Part shown: in pieces, positions 59,526-64,000 of the stretch
Layout: each line of letters starts with the position of its first letter
Position numbering within the stretch: the stretch's first letter is position 1
Source: Portunus trituberculatus
Lineage: Eukaryota; Arthropoda; Malacostraca; Decapoda; Portunidae
DNA: 64,000 bases
Reading direction: 5' to 3'
NCBI RefSeq assembly: GCF_017591435.1
Contig: NC_059294.1
Coordinates: forward strand, 5,729,501-5,793,500
The notes under the pieces: model-generated
Seen by the model: the letters and a program-made list of their open reading frames with translations, nothing else
Databases searched by the model: none
What the model was told of the DNA's origin: nothing
Translations under genes and position numbers: made by a program

Positions 59526-62500
59526 TTGATAAAGAGTACAACATGCTGTTAATGGATGATAAGACTGCTTGTAAGTTTCAAGTACCTGATAGTGGCAGTC
59601 CTTGCCATTACATATTTTCTTGACTGTCTGGATCAGTATGGTTGTCGGTCTTTGAAGGTGAAGTACTGCCAGTTGGTCCTTAGTCTAACATGGCTGATAT
59701 AGACCAGGTATACTGTAATAAGTATAGTGCTATTCATGTATTGGTAATTAATGCTGTTTATTCTGTGTACTGCTTAGAAAGTCTTTGTCTACAATAGCTA
59801 GGTTTTTTTAGAATTATGTTGTGGTGATTTAGTAAACATTGAAATTGATATTCTTCATTCAACAATTTGTTCTTTATTTTTATTTATTTAATTTATTTAT
59901 ATTTTTTCAAAGTGTTAGGAGATATCCCAAAGGAAGATCTTTGTGACTTTTTTTCCCCAACTGTTTTCCTTACAAAGTTACAACAGTAGTGAATTGTTTC
60001 ACCAGGCTTATGAGGTGCAGGATTCATCACCTACCTCTGCTGCTCAGCCCGCTTCTACCGGTGGGTCTGCTGGAGGATTTAATTTTCGGAAAGTGACAGT
60101 GGAGCCAGTGCTCTTTGTGCACAACATGTGTTCCCAGATGATGTGGTTGGCATCACAAGACCTGCAAGTTGACAAAGCATGTGCTGTGAGTTTCTTTTCA
60201 TTTGTCTCTCTATAATTTTTTTTATTGATATTCCCTTCTTTGACACATCAGTTATAATGTTTATAATATACAGGTGTAGGTGATGTTCCAGTAGATGTTT
60301 TGGAAAAATATACAGGGTCTTTTCACTAGTGCTGTGACTATTTATTCTTTACATTTCCATTGAGGGGACATGACATATTTATCAAAAGTATTTCATCAAC
60401 AACAAGCCATCTAGGATGGTCGTTTTTTTTTTTTTTTTTTTTTTACGGTAAGGCCTATAGCGCCTGTAGGCACACTTGAGGAGTGTATGGGAAGCGCTGT
60501 TCAGCTTCCTCCCATTAGTGGCGCAGGCAATTTTATTTATAGTGGTACCCATATTAGGCCCATATCACCGCCCAAGCTCATCTTGAGTGTAACCACCTAG
60601 AACCTGTGTATCATGGTGATATGTAGGTAACTTTAAACCACTTGACAAATGGCAAAATGTTTTAAGGCTGCACGTGGTGGGATTCGAACCTACGTGTGGA
60701 TGTCTGCCCGATCCCATGCTCACCACCTTATCCACTATGCCACCGCCTCCCTACTGTATGCTGTTATAAAATATAATTAAAGTGTACATTACCTTAGTAA
60801 TGCTATATCATGCCATCTAGAAATAAAGAATTCTTTTTCTTTAGGACTTATTTTTGGGTAATGTCGTCTTGAACTAATTGCTGTTGTCTTATGACCATTG
60901 TTTGATGATTCACTGGAATTCCTTGTAATATGTCTAAAACTGATGTTGATATTATATTATCTTGATTCTTTAAGTTGTTTTTTTGTAAAGAACTGATACG
61001 AGTTATTCTAATCTTGTGGCTCTGATTGATGCAAGGTAAATGTTGGGTTGAGTGACAGGATCTGCTCAGACTTGAGGCACCACTCGCAGGACCAGAGCAC
61101 TGTGATGGATGTAGTGAGCAGCCTGCTAATGTACCGCTCAATCTTTGAGACCTCTATCAAGGTGAGATTATACAGGTATTCACAAATTATTCTGATGTAT
61201 TTCTCATTTTTTAAATATTTAGTGAAAGCAGACTATCTTGGTACTCCGGGTATGGCTGTTCCTGACCCAAAGAGCTGTGTCACATTCATGTTCGAGACAT
61301 ATGAACACCACTCTTTCATTCATACTGTCATCCTTTGCCTTAATTATTCCAAAATGATAAGCTTCTATATAGATTATGACTGCATGTTTGTTTTGGTATA
61401 TGTCCAGACTAAGTACTAACTAGTAATTGGAGGATGAAACAATTTTTTTCTGACAAGTTTTGATGCGATTCTTGATAATCTTATAGTTTTGGATTACAAT
61501 CTACTTAGGGGTGATTTTTTTAGGTATTGGTCCAATATAAAGAATATATATTTATAATAAATGTACAATTTTGAATTTTTGGGAAGTGCTTTGAATTACA
61601 TACTAATTGGTGTGATAATCCATCTGGGAGGCACCTCTCACAAATGGATGAAAGATTTTCATATAGTCAATCGGTTGGGATCACAGAAGCAACTTATTAT
61701 TCATCTGAAAATATACTGCATCTTATTTTGACAAATGATGAAGAGAGAATGGGAGGAGTTAAGGTACTTGGTCTATCTCACATTGTGTTTGTATTCCAAC
61801 TATTTGTTTCTAGTTTTCCAAGGTTCTATATCAACTATTGTAACTCAAATAATTATAGTTATGAAATTGAAAATACAGGTTACCAACACTATGAGAAGTA
61901 CACTTTGATAGGCTGTGTGGCTGCTGATGCTGGGATCGTGGAGTGACCGCTACAGTAGACAACTTCCTCTCATTATTTCCATCTGTGGCCTTTTGGGAGA
62001 GGCATTGGTGTACCTGATCATCTCATTCATGCCATCATTGCCTGTGGAGAGTGTCCTTCTGGCCTCTGTGCCCTACTCCCTTAGTGGGGGCACTCATGCA
62101 CTTCTCATGATCTGTTTTGCTTACTTGGCTGACACCTCAAAATCTGGCAAGTATTACAGTGATTGAAGGGTATTAAAAATATTATCGTGGAAGGGCAGTG
62201 CCGTTATAATTTTTATGTCACTATTGCTGCCACAGTCTGCCGTGAATCTCCTACCATGTTTTCTCTTGGCATTCTAGTTTTTATTTGATGTGTCCATTTT
62301 ATAGGAATTCTTATAACATGGACTAATGGAAATACTGTTGAACATTACTGGAGCATGAAGGAGTTGGAGATTCAAATCTGATAATGACATCCCTGTGAAA
62401 AGTAAAGAAACATAAACAAAACTGACCTTTATGTATACACAATTATTCCAAAACACAATATATCTCATTACTATAATACATACTCTATATGTTGAAGATC

Positions 62501-64000
62501 ATGTACAATGGAAATTACATTCAGTTATCTTGAACTAGACACACACAAGACATTCTTCATGTCAGTGAAGTGCCCCACAACTATAGCCACCAGTATTTTT
62601 TGAAGTGAAATCATTTGAGGAGTGCATACCTTTCAGAATGAACACTGTACTGGTTTAGTATGTATAGTCTTGATGGCATGCATAGAGAAATATTAATAAC
62701 ATGACTGACTATTGCCGGACAGTAATTAATTCGTTACAAAAAGTTGCAGCATTGGGATTGAAACTATGAAACCTTTCAGGTGGTGGGTAGTAGTACGTAC
62801 ATTGATTCTCTAAATTGTGATGACAAGTGCATTGCACTGTCAAATTATCAGGGTTAAGGTTTATATTGTTGTACTCCAATGATGGAGTGACAAGTGATCA
62901 AGTGGCATATTGACTATAATTAATGATTCCTCTTTTGGATTTATTGTGTTAAATGATAAAGTAATATATCCAGATTCATTAAAGATAAATACATTTGTGT
63001 AGTCCTTTAGTCTTCTTAGAAAGTGCTTTCACATGATCAGTAGATACAAAAATTAAGATTGTGTGGGAGAGAAATGTGGGTGAAGTTTGTTGCTATAGCC
63101 ACAAAGGCACTCATTGTAAGCCTTGAAATTTGCCCTCAGTAATGGAGATCACAGTTGGTTATCTTTTGCAGAAATGATTTGTACCATGACTGTTTTCAAC
63201 CAGTTTGAAAGTAGGAATATACTTTCAGTGAAGCGCACATTCCGTATGGGCCTCCTGGATGCGGCCTACTACCTTGGCTCCCCAGTGGGTCTGGCACTGG
63301 TTGATCCTCTGATGGCGGCTGGTGGCTACCGAGCTGTCTATATTTTTGTCATGGCCTTTTATGCAGCAACTATTGTTTATGTGGTTGTGAGATTCCATGG
63401 TGAGAGGAGGAAAGTAGACAACACAGAAGTAAGGAAAATGTAATATTTAATTCAATTTTTGTATTATAGTGTTATATTAGTGCTTTACTTGAAATGACAC
63501 TTTGTGCCATTATAAACTATGTTACTGATGTTTTTCTTGATTTTTATTTTATTTCTGCAAGACAAGAACAAAGAGGTATTAATAACCATGAGATGTGTAT
63601 GTATTTCAGCATCAAGTTAAGAGGAACTGCCAGCAGTGCCAAGAATCTTGTGACGTGGGCCACTTATACCAGGCAGTGCAAGTGACAGTACAGCCACGAG
63701 CTCACCATGTGACTGCTTATATTCTCCTCCTTATTCTAGCAATGTTATTAGATGCTTTGCCTGTGTGGGGTAAGAATCATAATCTTTAACACTGCTCATG
63801 TCTCTATCAAAAAATACTTGTGAATCACATATATTCTGATCATATTACAAGTTTTTTCCATTTAATACACTATTTCAGAAAGATGTACAACTGAACAACA
63901 GAAGATCACCATATTAGAAAATAATATATAGTGTGTATCTAGTGAATGAATTTTATAGATATATGTATTTTTTGACAATTGCAGGTGAAGGCAATGTGAA
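59200..64000 (+). CDS. SLC46-like major facilitator transporter, partial
   Basis: Exons 59200-59365, 59978-60185, 61036-61161, 61912-62146, 63229-63428, 63610-63769 and 63985 to the edge join in one frame (about 370 codons). SLC46 proteins are proton-coupled carriers of folate and related solutes or peptides, in plasma or lysosomal membranes. Membrane segment 1 is in VTVEPVLFVHNMCSQMMWLA. The extracellular loop carries CAV and ICSDL cysteines, and the MFS signature is LGSWSDRYSRQLPL. Segments 3-4 lie in PLIISICGLLGEALVYLII and GGTHALLMICFAYLADTS. Segments 5-6 lie in RMGLLDAAYYLGSPVGLAL and AVYIFVMAFYAATIVYVVV. A loop and segment 7 (AYILLLILAMLLDALPVWG) follow. The intron after 62146 begins GCAAGT, a GC-AG intron; only that choice keeps the frame. 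About 80 hydrophilic residues precede segment 1, longer than usual for the family. The exon at 29069-29105 may supply the start. Confidence 0.85.
59441..59522. repeat. (GA)n microsatellite
   Basis: A GA tract in the first visible intron of the SLC46-like gene; a short CT run lies at 59382-59398. Confidence 0.96.
60423..60752 (-). mobile_element. tRNA-derived SINE, type 3, with poly(A) tail
   Basis: On the minus strand the head has box A TGGCATAGTGGATAAGG and a perfect box B GGTTCGAATCCC. A body of about 250 bases follows and ends in a run of A (poly(T) on the plus strand, 60423-60444). It lies in the SLC46-like intron 60186-61035. It has no AC tract and a different body, so it is unrelated to types 1 and 2. 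The copy at 30355-30597 belongs here. Confidence 0.88.

Overview
The window looks like a piece of a crustacean genome, most likely a decapod. The reasons are compact exons in long introns, an extreme density of dinucleotide microsatellites, interstitial TTAGG-type telomere-like repeats, and many LINE and tRNA-derived SINE fragments of the kind usual in decapod assemblies. The taxon is an inference. Five host genes can be assembled from exon homology and matching splice phases; the rest is mostly mobile DNA and simple repeats.

Layout: (1) 79-3226, minus: six 5' exons (301 residues) of a secreted VWA7-like protein, with a TATA box at 3268-3275; the gene runs off the left edge. (2) 5964-9636, plus: a complete 8-exon gene for a secreted 593-residue protein of six fibronectin type III domains. 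(3) 11190-12075, plus: a decayed Gypsy-type reverse transcriptase. (4) 13703-21668, plus: ERGIC3, nine coding exons, with an apparent 2-base deletion in the sixth and a LINE in its longest intron. (5) 23914-27156, minus: SDF4/Cab45, seven exons, six EF-hands, C-terminus HDEF. (6) 29.0-59.2 kb: about 30 kb of retroelements and simple repeats with a few orphan exon-like segments. It includes a nearly full-length LINE with gag-like ORF1, endonuclease, reverse transcriptase and RNase H (46904-52325). (7) 59200-64000, plus: seven exons of an SLC46-like major facilitator transporter, running off the right edge. Its first exon may be the short ATG exon at 29069-29105.

ERGIC3 and Cab45 both act at the ER-Golgi interface and lie tail to tail; no other functional link between neighbours is visible. 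The most notable pattern is in the mobile DNA. One LINE family and two related SINE types sit inside (AC)n tracts, mostly with AC repeat at both ends. A second LINE type sits inside (CT)n/(GA)n with the repeat on both sides, including exactly at its short 5' UTR. This suggests two retrotransposon systems that use microsatellites as landing sites, one of them apparently shared with SINEs.
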